This document shows positions 38,801-50,731 of a stretch of DNA of 64,000 bases, piece by piece. Position numbers and translations under genes: made by a program. The notes under the pieces were generated by a model that ran no database searches, had not been told where the DNA came from, and saw only the letters and a list, made by a program, of their open reading frames with translations. The stretch is from Smittia aterrima (taxonomy: Eukaryota; Arthropoda; Insecta; Diptera; Chironomidae): positions 20,770,001 to 20,834,000 of the forward strand of contig CP093831.1 in the NCBI GenBank assembly GCA_033063855.1, in the 5' to 3' direction. How positions within the stretch are numbered: position 1 is the stretch's first letter; each line of letters starts with the position of its first letter.

Positions 38801-40815
38801 GCATCATCGGCTCGGTTATATGATTTTTATTGGCGAACCTGCCGGTGGTTCTGTTGTGAGAATTTGCAGTCTTCTCCATCAAACGTGTGCGAACGAGTCG
38901 ACAACAACAGATAACGATTATGAGGCGGTTAAAAGGCGATTATAAACTTTAATAGAATTTTTTGGGATGGAGAAGTTTTCAATGAAAAGGCAAAAGCCTT
39001 TTTCTTTATTTGCTTTCGTCCGAAAAGCAATTAATTGATTTCCTTTCTCCTAGCTTAATTGAATTTTCCGAGGAGAGTTTGTCGTTTCTCATTTGACGAC
39101 ACGACGTTGTAAATTTTTGTTTTTCACATTCTCGGAGCCGCTATGACAAAAATTATTATATTTTCATTATTTTTAAAAATAACGTGAGGGCCTTGTGATA
39201 TTTATTAATAAAGAGACTTGTTCCTTCCTTTGATGAGCACTACGATGAGTCTCGGAAGAAAAAAAATCTTCTTTATAATTTTCATTTCGATCGAAGAATT
39301 TTCATTCGCCCCGTGTAAATAAAATATAAAAAAAATTGAATGAATAAATTTTTCGCAGGAGCGCGAGATTCTCAACACGTTAATGGTGCCGGCCAAAGTA
39401 TTCTTAGCTTTAGTGAGCACACTAGAAGATCATTACGTCAAAGACAATCCATTTCACAATTCGCTGCATGCAGCAGACGTCGCGCAAAGCACCAACGTTC
39501 TTCTCAACACGCCCGCACTGGAGAATGTTTTCACGCCGCTGGAAATCTGTGCGGCACTGTTCGCAGCTTGCGTGCACGATGTTGATCATCCGGGCTTGAC
39601 TAATCAGTTTCTTATCAATTCGAGTGAGTCTTTCCCGTCCACGTTCCGTTTCTTGATTGATCAATTTCCGTTCTTCAATCACAGGCTCCGAGCTCGCAAT
39701 TATGTACAATGATGAATCTGTGCTGGAAAATCACCATTTAGCTGTCGCCTTCAAATTATTACAGAATGAAGAGTGTGATATCTTTCAGAATCTTCAGAAG
39801 TAAGTGCAAATTTAGGAGGAGTGCTCGAATCAATTCAATTAGCTGATTAAATTTTTATAAGAATTCCACTTTGGTCAGTTTGAACAAAAGAAGATTTTTT
39901 TCTTGCTTCAATGAGTTATTGATTGAGTTCCTTCATTCGTTTCGTAAGATTGATTAAATTTCACGTTGAACTTTCTTTTTATTTCATGCAGAAAACAACG
40001 TCAGACGTTGCGTAAAATGGTTATTGATATGGTGTTATCAACAGACATGTCAAAGCATATGACATTGCTGGCGGATTTAAAGACTATGGTTGAGACTAAG
40101 AAAGTAGCTGGTAAGTGGTTCACTTGAAGATAAAACAATGAACACTTGTTAATAGAACTTTTCACTTAGGATCTGGTGTGCTTCTGCTTGACAATTACAC
40201 GGATCGTATTCAAGTTTTGGAGAATCTCGTTCATTGTGCTGACTTGAGCAATCCAACAAAGCCATTGCCATTGTATCGACGATGGGTATCACTGCTGATG
40301 GAGGAATTCTTCTTACAAGGTGACAAGGAACGAGCGGCAGGCATGGATATCAGTCCGATGTGCGACCGACAAAATGCGACAGTTGAGAAGTCCCAAGTTG
40401 GCTTTATTGATTACATTGTACATCCATTGTGGGAGACATGGGCGGACTTGGTTCATCCCGACGCTCAGGACATTCTCGATATGCTTGAGGAGAACCGTGA
40501 TTATTATCAAAGTCTGATACCGCCATCGCCAAGTGACACTGACGACGAAAAGATTCGCTTTCAAGTGAGTGAAGCTCAAGCATTTGACTCTTGGGACTAG
40601 AATATTTTTCCTCTTGAAAATTGAAGCAATTTGTAAAATAAAGCTTATTGCAAGTTCCCTAGAATATTGTCTTAACTTGATTGAAGAGAACAGCTTTTGA
40701 TGCATTTGATTTCTAGGTAACACTGGAAGAGGAAAGCATTTCCGATAACGAGGAAACAAAGAAAGAAGGAGATGATGTTGAGGAGGCGGAAGGAGAGGAC
40801 GAAGATGCAGATTAA
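22894..40815 (+). CDS. dnc: cAMP-specific phosphodiesterase dunce (PDE4)
   Basis: PDE4 hydrolyses cAMP to 5'-AMP; in Drosophila dunce is needed for olfactory learning and female fertility. Core exons shared by all forms: 37120-37296, 37377-37538, 37598-37775, 37899-37992, 38097-38416, 39359-39623, 39685-39799, 39992-40110, 40170-40564, 40717-40815. UCR1 carries the PKA site RRESF and the SDSDFEMSPKSMSRNSSIAS block; UCR2 has ELDWCLDQLET and FKRMLNKELSHLSE. The catalytic domain has the metal-binding histidines and aspartates in HNSLHAADV, HDVDHPG and CADLSNPTK, and the glutamine switch in SQVGFIDYIVHPLWETW. PPSPS after the catalytic domain fits the ERK-site position. Three alternative 5' coding exons end in the same phase (2 nt) and can each splice to 37120. 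The longest complete form (from 27178) is 907 residues; that from 34815 is 846. Confidence 0.93.
23846..27177. other. dunce intronic sequence between exons A and B
   Basis: About 3.3 kb of AT-rich sequence with no supported exon. A TATA motif with a short leader at its right end may be the promoter of exon B. Confidence 0.55.
27132..27138 (+). promoter_or_regulatory. TATA-box candidate for dunce exon B
   Basis: TATAAAA lies 46 bp upstream of the ATG at 27178. Normal 25-30 bp spacing would put transcription start near 27160-27165 and leave a leader of only 13-18 bases of TAA-type repeat. Plausible but unproven. Confidence 0.3.
27178..27977 (+). CDS. dnc: dunce alternative first coding exon B
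   Basis: Starts with ATG (after an in-frame TAG at 27124) and runs 800 bases to a donor AT|GTGAGT. The 266-residue N-terminus is Ser-rich with a His cluster (FHHHHQSSG), basic and Gln-rich near the end (RIKQHQMRLQQQ). The leftover AT joins C at 37120 to give Ile before FDVENGQG of UCR1. Joining to the core gives an uninterrupted 907-residue protein. PDE4 N-termini differ between isoforms and direct localisation; this one shows no known anchor. Confidence 0.75.
27978..28863. other. dunce intron downstream of exon B
   Basis: Noncoding. The minus-strand AATAAA of the nested HP1-like gene (28767-28772) lies here. No other feature is seen. Confidence 0.55.
28767..28772 (-). terminator. Candidate poly(A) signal of the nested HP1-like gene
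   Basis: AATAAA on the minus strand, about 92 bp past the stop codon of the nested gene. Confidence 0.45.
28864..29596 (-). CDS. HP1-like protein (chromo + chromoshadow domains), nested in a dunce intron
   Basis: Minus-strand exons 29389-29596, 29244-29332 and 28864-29109 encode 180 residues. The chromodomain (residues ~18-68) reads YWAEKILGRK, YLVKWLNYD, SWEP; Y19, W41 and Y44 fall at the aromatic-cage positions that hold methylated histone lysine in HP1. A Ser/Arg hinge follows (~70-92). Residues ~93-155 fit a chromoshadow domain (KVVIAVTKLN, LIRFTDGSIQLI, CPQLLIEYYERHI), the HP1 dimerisation module; the tail is Lys-rich. So it has full HP1 architecture in a compact form, with an acidic N-terminus as in HP1. 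It lies antisense within the dunce intron between exons B and C. Which HP1 subgroup it belongs to (HP1a/b/c, rhino-like or a new paralog) cannot be told here. Confidence 0.85.
29597..34814. other. dunce intronic sequence between the nested gene and exon C
   Basis: About 5.2 kb, AT-rich, with no coding exon I can support. The promoter of the nested minus-strand gene must lie just right of 29597 and that of dunce exon C just left of 34815. Otherwise only short A/T runs are seen. Confidence 0.55.
34815..35431 (+). CDS. dnc: dunce alternative first coding exon C with hydrophobic N-terminus
   Basis: The first ATG after an in-frame TAG (34764) opens a 617-base exon ending AG|GTATTT. Leftover AG joins C at 37120 to give Ser before FDVENGQG, so the phase matches exons A and B. 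The protein begins with about 13 hydrophobic residues (MLLTIIVFYSFIV) followed by RCLKRE, then an acidic Asp/Glu-rich stretch and a basic end (SKRRRTTG). The hydrophobic start could be a membrane anchor; human PDE4A1 likewise anchors through its short N-terminus. Predicted isoform: 846 residues. The donor is weaker than those of exons A and B. Confidence 0.65.
35432..37119. other. dunce intron before UCR1
   Basis: Noncoding, AT-rich, with a GA-rich run at about 36366-36392. It ends in a good acceptor (CACAG at 37115-37119). Confidence 0.6.
37120..40815 (+). CDS. dnc: dunce common core: UCR1, UCR2 and catalytic domain
   Basis: Ten exons (listed in the whole-gene entry) encode about 640 residues shared by all isoforms. 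Every junction keeps phase: SIASER|IKEAA, QSSK|PRRS, SLK|FKRM, TFLD|KQQE, QIFQ|EREI, NSS|SELA, LQK|KQRQ, VAG|SGVL, RFQ|VTLEE. Between UCR1 and UCR2 lies a variable linker, and between UCR2 and the catalytic domain a Gly-rich linker (LGGGGPSTSS). The C-terminus is very acidic. The last intron (40565-40716) can stay open for 12 codons before a stop at 40598-40600, a possible alternative C-terminus. Confidence 0.93.
38417..39358. other. Longest intron within the dunce core
   Basis: A 942-bp intron separating the UCR2-side exon from the start of the catalytic domain. No additional exon is needed for protein continuity, and none is seen. Confidence 0.75.
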
Positions 40816-43800
40816 ACTTCTTCATCAACATAATGATAACGTTACAACCAACTCGTTTTAATTTTATGAGCTTCTCGAAGATAAAAAAAACCTTTTTACA
40901 AGTTTAGCCACATTGAGAGATTATGACACAAATCGTTGAAATATTTATCTACTAACTCAACCAGTAACCAACTTAGGTTTTAGTTTATTTTAATTTTTTT
41001 TTTGTTGCTGATGAATCCTGGCGGTTTGAGGCATACAAAGAAAAGAGAGCACAAGGAAAGTTTTCTGGAAAAACCTTTGGGAGAAGTGCACAAAACGTCG
41101 TTTGACGAATGAAAAATCTTGATATTGCAGAGTTAATCATTTAAGTAAGAAGAAGCTTAGAGCCAGGAGAATTTTCTTTCATGGCGAATGCAGGAGCAGG
41201 CCTCTGTAACACAAAAAAAAATCCAAATTGACTTTCTTCATTTCTCCCATGTTAAAGACACGAAATGTTGGAGGAATTTTTTCTGAAGAAAGGTCAATAA
41301 AAGAATCAGACAAGATATGCTCTTGGAGCAGAAAAAGAAACGATTCGCATTAAAAAAAATCGAGGGTCGGCCCTCGAAGGCAAAAAAGGAATAAAATTTC
41401 TTGTAAGAAAATCGGTGCATTAATCATAATCGTGAAATATTTAAACAAAATCGTTTATCGTTTCAATGTAGTTAGCGATATTAACTAATTGAGGTGAAAA
41501 AAGAAACTTTTAATTGAAAATAATTCATTGAACTCGGCCGTGGAATGTCGAGAGAGCTTGTCTAGTTTCCCTTGCAGTAAAAAAGTTATCAGGAATCTTT
41601 TGAAAATTTGAAGGTAAACTAATGAGGGCAGAGATGGAGAATTTAGTAGGGTTCGCTTGAATAATGTTATCTCCGGATATTGGCGGAGGTTTTTTGTACT
41701 GAGAATGGCCGGATAATTGCGAACCCAAGAATTTAGGCAATTCAGAGTCTCGATAAGAGTCTCAGTCCCGTCAAGACTTTGAAATGTCAACAAGAAAACG
41801 TACGAGACTCGCTGTGAAAGCAATGAGATTTATCGGGATTGAGAGCTTTAAAGATTGTGGAAAACAAAGTTAAAGTTACAATACAAAGAAGATTAAATAA
41901 AACTTTTAGACATTTCACGCCTTTGAAGAAAAAAAAGAAGAAAAACATGAATAATTAGAAAATATCTCTTCGTACTTGACATAAAATCATTAAAATAGCG
42001 CATCTGATAGAAAGTAAAAGAGAATTTTAGAGAGTTAGTGATATTATTAAAGAATAATCAGCAATTAGATTACAGGATTAATGAAAAACAGAAAATGAAA
42101 GCTGTTTAGATGAGGTCAGAAGAAATATTTTAACAAACCAAAAGTGAGAGAACATTTGATCGCCGATTTGAGATAAATTCTTCCATTTTCCGTTTTCGAA
42201 ATATTAAAAGATAAACAAATATCTAAGGTGCTTCATCGTAGAAAACTTCTCTGTCTATGTTGATTTATTTGAACGCTTCAAGATCGAAAGCAACTGTGCT
42301 TTCAAGACAGAGACAGAGTGAACGAGAATATGAATCTCTATGCGTTCTAATGCAACACTCAATGCTTGCTTGCCATGAAAGATTTTCCTTACGTTTTTAC
42401 TTTATTTTCTGAGCACGATTTAGAAATTTGTAGGATTCGTCTTGTGATGCGCGAACCACCCTGCTTAGAATGAAAAACACTTCTCAACACGCAAATCAGT
42501 TTCTTTTTAGTCTCGAAAACAAAACAGAGAAGAACTGATTGCTTCAAACTAATCACTAATGAAACTTCATACACTTAAGTAACCAAACAACCAAAGCCAT
42601 TTAAAGAATTTATGAAATTTATCCGAATATTGAGTGAGCCGAAGCTTTATCTCCTTCCGCTTTTTTCTGTTCCGATAATGTTTCGTCCAAAGGAAAGAAG
42701 TCGTCCCTATCACACAAACTCACAAATTCAGCGAGAAATTAAGCTCATGAAGGACAAAAGTAAACCAGAAAAATATCTTTTTTAGGAGTTTAGGTTAATT
42801 TTTTAAGTGAAGAACTTAACTATAGAAAAGGAGTTAAAAGTGGTTAAACACATACAAAACATCTAATAAGTTTACAATTTTTGGTGGCGCAGGTCGCTGA
42901 TAAAAGATATAACTGACTTAATGTGTAAATGAAGTTTTACGATGAAGTTTTACTTTCTTCAAGTTTAAAGTTTATTTGAAGGGAAACGAAGAGAGGATAT
43001 CGTGTTTGTTCGGGTAGAAACCCGCATTGGAGCTTAATTAATTAAAGTTAATCAGCACAAGCTTGGTTTTATTTTCGCTGCCTGTTTACAAACTCTGATG
43101 AAGATGAAGCAATAAATGAGAATGCAGAGTAAAAACATATTTAACGGTTTTAATTAAAAAGCTGAAAATTTTTTAATCATTTTTTTTTGTGGAGATTAAT
43201 ATTTACGAGAGAAGGAGGAACAAGAAAATTACAAAAACAATCTGACTTTTGTTTGCGCATTACAACAAAACAAAAAACCAAACAGCACTCGACGATTTAT
43301 AAAACAGAATTTTATCTAATTTTTTTCCATAATGAATTAATTTGTTGTGTCAAAACTGAAATCTTTTCCTGATTATTGTTATGGATGGCAGGTGTCGAGT
43401 CAGATGGAGGAATAAAGCTTTTGAGATAGCAACCACTTGATACTTGAAGATGACTTCAAGCATGAAGTGAACACGAACTGAGGAAACTAATCTCGAAAGC
43501 TGCTTAGAAAAGCTCTCTGACTCCGCAACTAATGAAAAACAGACAAAACAAAAATAAGAGATAATAAATGTCTTTCAAAATCAAAGAAATTCAAAGTTGT
43601 TTTTTTCCTTTAATCCAACGAGAAATTACAGCTAACGACATCTTATGATCAAAAGTACGAACATGAAAGGAAAATGAACAGAAAAACAATATTTTTCTGC
43701 TCCACACTAGCAAAGCGGCTTACGCATGTATCCATACCAAAACAAAACATATACATTGGAGTGCAACGTGATTCTTGCTTGTTATTTATCCACTTCCCAA

Positions 43801-44390
43801 AACATGCGAGAACGAGACGAAAACAAAAGCAGTTGAACGAGTTGAAAGCTTCTACGCTCGTCGATTTAGTTGGCAAGAAATTTCTTGTAGTGAAGACGTG
43901 CGCTTTGATGTGAAGTTTCATTAATCATTTCATTCTTTTCTCTGAAAATTCATTACACGCGATATGAAATTATTGAAACGATCAAACAACTTTATTTGAA
44001 AAGTTTGAAAGTTAATTCAGAAAGTGGATATTTTGGTTCTTTCTGGCAAAGTTCAAGTACGACTCAATTGAGCTTCACTGCGTCGTGTTCAACACACATA
44101 CAGACATCCGGATCACCGCGAAAGAAGTGAAATGAAATGTAACGCTCGAAGAAACCATCGGCTCTTGGTTGTGTTGAAACCGTAAAAAGTCAAAAGGAAA
44201 GAAGAAAAAAATCAATTAGTTTAATTTTGGAACCAATTGTGTGAAAAAGCTGAAGCAGTTCGGTCGAGTTAGTTCGCTTTGTTATGGAATTGAGCTTTTG
44301 GTTACTCAACAAGATAAGAATTCATGCTCTGAGGGCTTGAGATCAGCGGCAAAATATAAATTGCTTTAAAACGTATCGAGCGGAAAGAAA
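40816..44390. other. dunce 3' region and upstream region of the SLC6-like gene
   Basis: About 3.6 kb without a supported gene. AATAAA motifs at 41296-41301 and further right could end the dunce transcript. A TATAAA at 44355-44360 lies 31 bp before the next start codon, too close to leave a normal leader. Confidence 0.55.
41296..41301 (+). terminator. Candidate poly(A) signal for dunce
   Basis: AATAAA about 480 bp past the dunce stop codon. Others follow within the next 700 bp, so the site actually used is uncertain. Confidence 0.3.
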
Positions 44391-47300
44391 ATGTTTTCGC
44401 ACGAGTGCAGTGTTAATCAAAGCGATAACAGCAATGAAAAATCGCAGTGCAATGTTAATAGCTCAAAGTTATCGCTTGCACTTGAAAACACTGTCCGATC
44501 ATCAAAGAGAAAACGGCAGTCGAGTTTACGTAAATGCAAAAGTGAGTCAAACGTTCGCGAAATGGGCTCACGACTTAGTCGATCAAAGAGTTTGGAAAAT
44601 GTCGATGTTGAGTTTGTCGTAGCCTATGAATCCTTGAAAAGGAAGAGAAATACAAGTCTTGCATCAGAGGAGTCTGCTGACGACTATAAGCTATTAGAAA
44701 GCTCTGAGCTCGATTCAGAAACAGATTGCGAATCCAGTGTTATCGAACAGACTTCAAAAACAGACAACAACGTTCATGACAGTGCCGAAAATAGCAGCAA
44801 TGACGTGATAGTTGATAATTGCGTTCAACATCGTGCTGGCAATGAAATCAAAAGTGATTTGCAAGAAAAAAAGTTTTTAACTTTGCCGCGTGTCAAATTC
44901 AAGAGTGCAAATAGGGATCACGAAATGTTTGAAAGACATTCTGCGCCCTACAAATCGTTAGACAATCGAGCTTATTGCTCAAAGCAAAATGTTGGTGATA
45001 AGAAGCGTTTAGTTGTAGAAGATAAAGCTAGCGACGAGGCGTTTCGAAGCACGACGTTGCCAAAGACAAGGCCGCGCTGTGAACCATTTTTTCGACACAG
45101 TTTAAGGCGAGCGATCGATTTGACCACGCCAAGAACACATTCAAGAATTAGCAACGCTTCAGAAGACAACTTGGCAATTATTCCTGGCACCAACGAGCCT
45201 CAAACTGGTAAGAACGTTTCCGTTTGAAGTCAAAAAGATTTATTTATGATAGTCTCGAATTAGATTCTCTCGGTAAAGTTAGACGAACGCGAAGTAATCT
45301 TTCATGGCTGAGGAAGTCGATGCGGAAGCTCAATCCATTTCAAATGCCACAAGTTCAAGTCGAGCAGAACATCCCTGTGGCATCAACTTCTGATCTGAAT
45401 CCATGCGGCTCGAAACAGATTGAATCACCGTCTCACGATCTTCAACCACGAAGCAATGACGAGGACGTCGAAAGCTTTCAAACATGCTCATCTAATCCTG
45501 ATTTGTTCAATATTGTTTTGACAGAACAGCTAACTGTGTCTGAACTAAATCGGCCACGACAATATGGTCGACGATCAAATCCAGTTAGAATCTCTTCGTT
45601 TGAGATCGAGTCAAGTAACAATGGATCTGCTGTAAGATGGAAAACTCTTGATAAGACTCGAACACAAAAATCAGTTTAAATCGTTCTAGCGTATCATTGC
45701 ACATCATCAACAAGAGCGTCGACCAGCAAGCGCGCCGGTTCAACGATTACATAACACAACCCACAGTAGTGTTCACAGGTCGCGAGCAAATCTGCCTTCC
45801 GAGCCGAGTTCATTGGCTTCATCACGAAACTCTAGTCCCGTATCTATTGTGTCAAGCACTGGTTCAAGTTCAGTGGCTGACCCTATTTCAGATCCCCCGC
45901 GATTTATGGTTTCAGGGCGGAGTAATGATAATGACGAAGTCGATGCTGGCGACGGAGCTGACGATACGAAAGTCTCGTGGCCACATTCACTCAGCAGACC
46001 CATTTGCTGTATGTTCTGTACTCTTGGCCTATTCAACATTTCCCGCTTTGCAATCTTCTCCGTTCACTTTGGAGGTAATTTAACATAATTTACTTTTCAG
46101 TTTGAGCCTTTGATTTAATGAGATTACTTTACAGCGAACTTTCTAGTCCAATTCCTGATTTTGTCATTCATCTTTGGCATTCCGTTGCTATGGCTTCTCA
46201 TGGTTCTTGGGCAAAAGATTGAGGGCGGCATTGTTACAATGTTTAAAATCACGCCAATTTGTAAAGGAATAGGACTTGCTCTTATGATTGCTCATTGCAT
46301 TATCAGCTTGTACTCGTCAGTTAGTATCGCTTGGCTGCTGATTTATTTGAGGTAAGAGGAAACGTATTTTTTAAGAAGTTTATAATTAATTTCTTAATTT
46401 TAGAGACGCGCTGACCTCGATGGATTCGAGATATTTGTGGGAAGAAAGATTTGATTCTTATCGAGGCTTCCAAAACATTTCGGCCCTTCGTCTATCGGAG
46501 AACATTGCCGATTATTTCAACGGAGTTGTTCTTCAGCGATTAACGGGAGTCACCCACGATGGGAAGATGAGGTTTCAACTTGCTTTCAACGTCTCGATTG
46601 TGTGGATTCTCATTTTCATCTTGTTATGTCGTGGAATTCGTTCTTTAGGAAAAATTGTCATCGCTTTGGCAATGTTCGCGTTCCTTGGACTATCATCCGT
46701 TTGCATTAAGTTCCTTACATTACTAAGCTTCGAAACGATTCAAGATATTTTTCCCGCGACTGATTGGCAAGAATTCTTTGGAAATTCAAATAGTTGGTCG
46801 GTCGCAGCACAAGAAGCGTTTCTCACGTGGGGTTTACTTGGTGAGTAAGACCTTTAAAAATATTTTCTCTAATTTAAATTCATTTGTTTGAATAGGCGTG
46901 TCGGTCTACGCGATGTACTGTAAAACCGGTAAAAATCAGAGAACAAACGTTTATGTTCTACGACGCGAAGCTCTACTTGTCGTCTTTCTGACTCTTTTCG
47001 GATTATTTCTTGGAGCCGTTTTGGGGTCGACTTGCGTTATCATTCTGAAGCTCAATGGATTTAATTACTATCCTGCTTCGTTTGGTATGAGAAAACATTT
47101 TATGAAATCTTAATCGAGGTCAATAGAACAATTCTTTTCTTTTCTAGAAAATCCGAAAAGTGACATTTTTTTGTGGCCGTCACAGTACTCGATTCTCCCA
47201 AGCTTTCATCATTCAATTCCACCAAAGTGGATCACGAGATCGTCGTTTTTCATCGGTGAGAGTTTCGAGAGACCTATTTTCGTGAATCAACAGGGAGTTC

Positions 47301-48558
47301 AAATTTATAAGGAGAGTGGATACAAGACATTACGATTAGTAACTGAAATGTTGCCCGCGACTTTAGCTATCAGCTCCAGACTTCAACCGATTTGGGGAGT
47401 GATCGCATTTGGATCGCTTTTCTTCTTTGGATTAGCTCAACTTGGAGTAATGTGGAAGCCAATTAGCGGCGCAATCGGCAACTCAACGTCTGCTATTCTT
47501 CTCAGCTGCATTACTGGGCTGTTCCTTGGTTTTCCTTTGACCACAGACAATGGCATTGTCATTCTTCATTTCTTGGATTTTATTTTTGGAGGAGCTTGGT
47601 GGCTTTTGATTCTTTGGACGAGTTTCATTATCGCTGTTTTCATGGTTCGAGGTCGTCCATTCACCAGCGACGTCCTTGTGAAGGATTTGCGCTTCACTGA
47701 AACTCTCTCAGCTTTCTTAGCCTTTTCATGGAACGTCTTGTTGCCGTTGGCTTTGATATTGCTCTCGGTTATGGAATACAAGAAGAGTCACTCAAACGAG
47801 CTCTTTCATCAGCGGAACATTCCGAATCTTAATCATCTCGCCAATTGGCCAGTGTGGGCGAAACAATTAGGCGGGTTTCTTCAACTTGCGCTTTTAATTC
47901 TACCGCTTTTAATTGCGTTTGGACAAATTTACATTTACTTAACAAAAGGTCCTCCAGATATTCTTGAGGTGAAGTATTTAAAATCGAAAGTAGATGTTTT
48001 TTTAAACAACATCCTTTATTACAGAGAATAGAGCTTTTGTTTAGACCACCAATGGAAAATCCTGATCCTTCAATTGCTCATCTTCCCATTAGACGATTGT
48101 GCCAAACAACTGCACATCCTCAGCCCGTCATTGTTCCTTTATCAACCTCGAATACACTTGAAGTTAACATCGATGCACCTCCGAAATATTCGCCACCTCC
48201 AAGCTATGGAAAAGCTGTTGGTCTTCGAGTAGCGAAAGCTCTTAGAAATAGTATTAGACGCAGTGTTAGACGTTTAAGACGAAACAACGAACCATCCGTC
48301 AATTCGATTGAGTCGAACAACCAAAATATTCCGACCATTTCTTTATCAGTCGAGCCAGCATTTGCTCAAAGTTTAAGATTGAACACGCAAATTGTGAATA
48401 GAAATCTAAACGAGTTCATCAGATCGACAATTCATGGATCTCACCGAGACTCTCAATCATCAGAAAATCTCATGTTATCTGATATTTCGTTAAATGCCGC
48501 GACAGAAAATCAAAACCAATCAACAAGTCGAAATACTGCGATGGGCAATCTTGTTTAG
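44391..48558 (+). CDS. bdg: SLC6-like multi-pass membrane protein, bedraggled homolog
   Basis: Eight exons (44391-45207, 45264-45631, 45690-46074, 46135-46351, 46404-46840, 46896-47084, 47148-47968, 48025-48558) give 1255 residues. The first ~500 are a hydrophilic Ser-rich, presumably cytoplasmic region. Residues ~502-1075 form about a dozen hydrophobic segments in the order of the SLC6 neurotransmitter:sodium symporter fold, for example NFLVQFLILSFIFGIPLLWL followed by VLGQKIEGG, which fits the GIP...LGQ block at TM2. The C-terminal ~175 residues are hydrophilic with a PPKYSPPPSYGK motif. Length, long N-terminus and diverged SLC6 core fit Drosophila bedraggled, which affects planar polarity in the eye. 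The TM1 signature NVWRFPY is replaced by a FNISRFAI-type sequence, so ordinary Na+/Cl- coupled transport is doubtful. The family call is firm; the ortholog name is less so. Confidence 0.75.
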
Positions 48559-50731
48559 AAATATTTAAAATTTACTAAAGAGACTAACAAACTATTTTGT
48601 TTAGTGCTTTTATTAACAAGAAATAAAAAATGAATGAAACTTTATTTAAATATCAAAAAATTGTTTTACATTCGTCGCCTCATTGAATCGATGAGCAATC
48701 ACTTTTATGAAATTAAAAGCTCTATTAAGATTTGAAAACTATCTGAAACAATAAAATATTTTATATTTGATTTATTGATTAAGACAAAATTTGATTTTTA
48801 AATATTTTTATTGCGAAAAAATGGTTTAGACTTTTAATTTTGATCACCTGTAACAAGTTAAAAATTTATTTCTCCAGTAACAAGGAAATGACGGAAGGCA
48901 CTCAACCAAGCCCTTCCTTTCTCCAGATCCGATTTTTCGTTCTCGTCCCGTCCGTCATATTTCTTTGCCCATTCAAGCCCAGTCCAATAAACTTCATTAT
49001 TATTTTCCATTTCCATTTTTGCTTCTTCCTAAAAAAAATTAAAATTAGTTGAAATCTTAAAATCGTGTTAATTCCTATAATTTAAACTGAATTTGATTAC
49101 TCATTCCACTTAAGAAATGGAAAAACAAGGAAAAACAAATTTTTGCTCTTGTTTTCCCATCGAATTTAATTTTTTTAACTCACCTCGTAGTTTGTTCCAA
49201 GTTTTCTTTAACAATAAATTGTAAATTAATGAAACTCCAAAGTTTGCTGAGATACCGATTTTCCAAAACAAATTCTTGAAAAAAAAGTTTGCTTCGATTT
49301 GAAAACTATTTTTTTCTGAAATTCATGTTTTGTGTCAAGTTCAACATTTTTGTAACTGAAAACATGCTGAAGATCATTAAGATACAAGACAGAGTTGCAA
49401 GTGAATTTCAATAGAAATTTTAAGAAAACACAGTGAAAAGGAATTCGCAAGTTTTCAAATAGCAAGCCAAGAAATTTGATTGAAATTTATTCAAGTTCAA
49501 CAAAATTGAAAGCTCTCGCACGATTTTGTTAAGCTTGCACAACGAGAAGTGTAACGAATTTTTAAATTCAAATATCGTAGCTTGACGAAGGGGAAAAATT
49601 GCCGAGGGTAAACAAGAACTTCAAAAATTGAAAAAAAAAAACATTTGTGAATTCGCAAAAAAACAATTTTATTGCAGAAATAAGTGAATAAGCAAGTGGA
49701 AAAGTGCACATAAGTTCTCAGTAAGATTGCTGGTTATCAAGAAACCAAAAGAAATTTACGATATCTGCCGATTTCAAGATAAAATCAGGAAAACAAAAAT
49801 CTCGGATAGCTGAAATGTGAAAAATCATTAAAAAAGTCGTAAATTCGCTAAAGTTTGTGTACATTGCCGACAGTTCAATGTCAAAATGAGTCGGAACAAT
49901 GATTAATTTGGATAAAGTGACAAAAATACATCAAACTTATCATTAACCCTCGCACCATATCAAACATCAAAAAGAGAAAATTCGTCTGAGGGGTAAAAGG
50001 TGAGAAAAACTTTTTTTCGGCAATCAAATTCAAGTTACTGTGCCATTGTTCATCGTAATTAGCATCGCATTCAATGCTCGTGACCATACGAGTGAAGTGG
50101 TTTTAGTGTTATTGTCCGGTAGCGATTCGTTATCGAATTGTTCCGACATGAGTGGCGAATTATTCAACTTAGTCTGGGATTCGTGTCGCAAAACCAATTA
50201 AATCAAAAGAATAGTGTTCAGAGAGATTCAGATAATTTGATCCGGTGAAGCATCTAATTCGAAATAAAAATGTTCATTTGAATATTGGGAACCGCCACGC
50301 AAAGAAGATTCCTCATAGCAATTCCTGACTATACTCTAGCACATTCTTCTGGACTTTACTTACGATGGCCGAAATTTCCTAGTTTGATTTTAGCAAATTC
50401 TTTTATTATGGATCGTCAAACAAGAATGTTTAGTAATAAGGGCTAATCCTCTTAAATACTAAATAAGAGATGAAAGCGATGCGACGTAAATAATTATTGT
50501 TTGTTGGAGCCACCCACAGCAAATTCATCTGAATCAAGCAATTCAACTTGATTTGCTTCACAGGTTGTCATCAACATCATCGTTTGAAAACAATCTTCAA
50601 GTATTGCGAATAACAGTTACGGTGAACAACAAATGCACAGAGTTTCAAATAACTCAATATGAAAAGAGTTTTAATATTATTCTACCCTTGAATAGATAAA
50701 AGAGGAGACACTTATCAAATTAAGAGTCAAA
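48559..50731. other. Intergenic region between bdg-like and p190RhoGAP genes
   Basis: No coding feature. The left part holds the end of the SLC6-like transcript. The rest is probably promoter and 5' untranslated sequence of p190RhoGAP. Confidence 0.6.
48622..48627 (+). terminator. Candidate poly(A) signal of the SLC6-like gene
   Basis: AATAAA 64 bp past the stop codon at 48558, a standard spacing. Confidence 0.5.
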
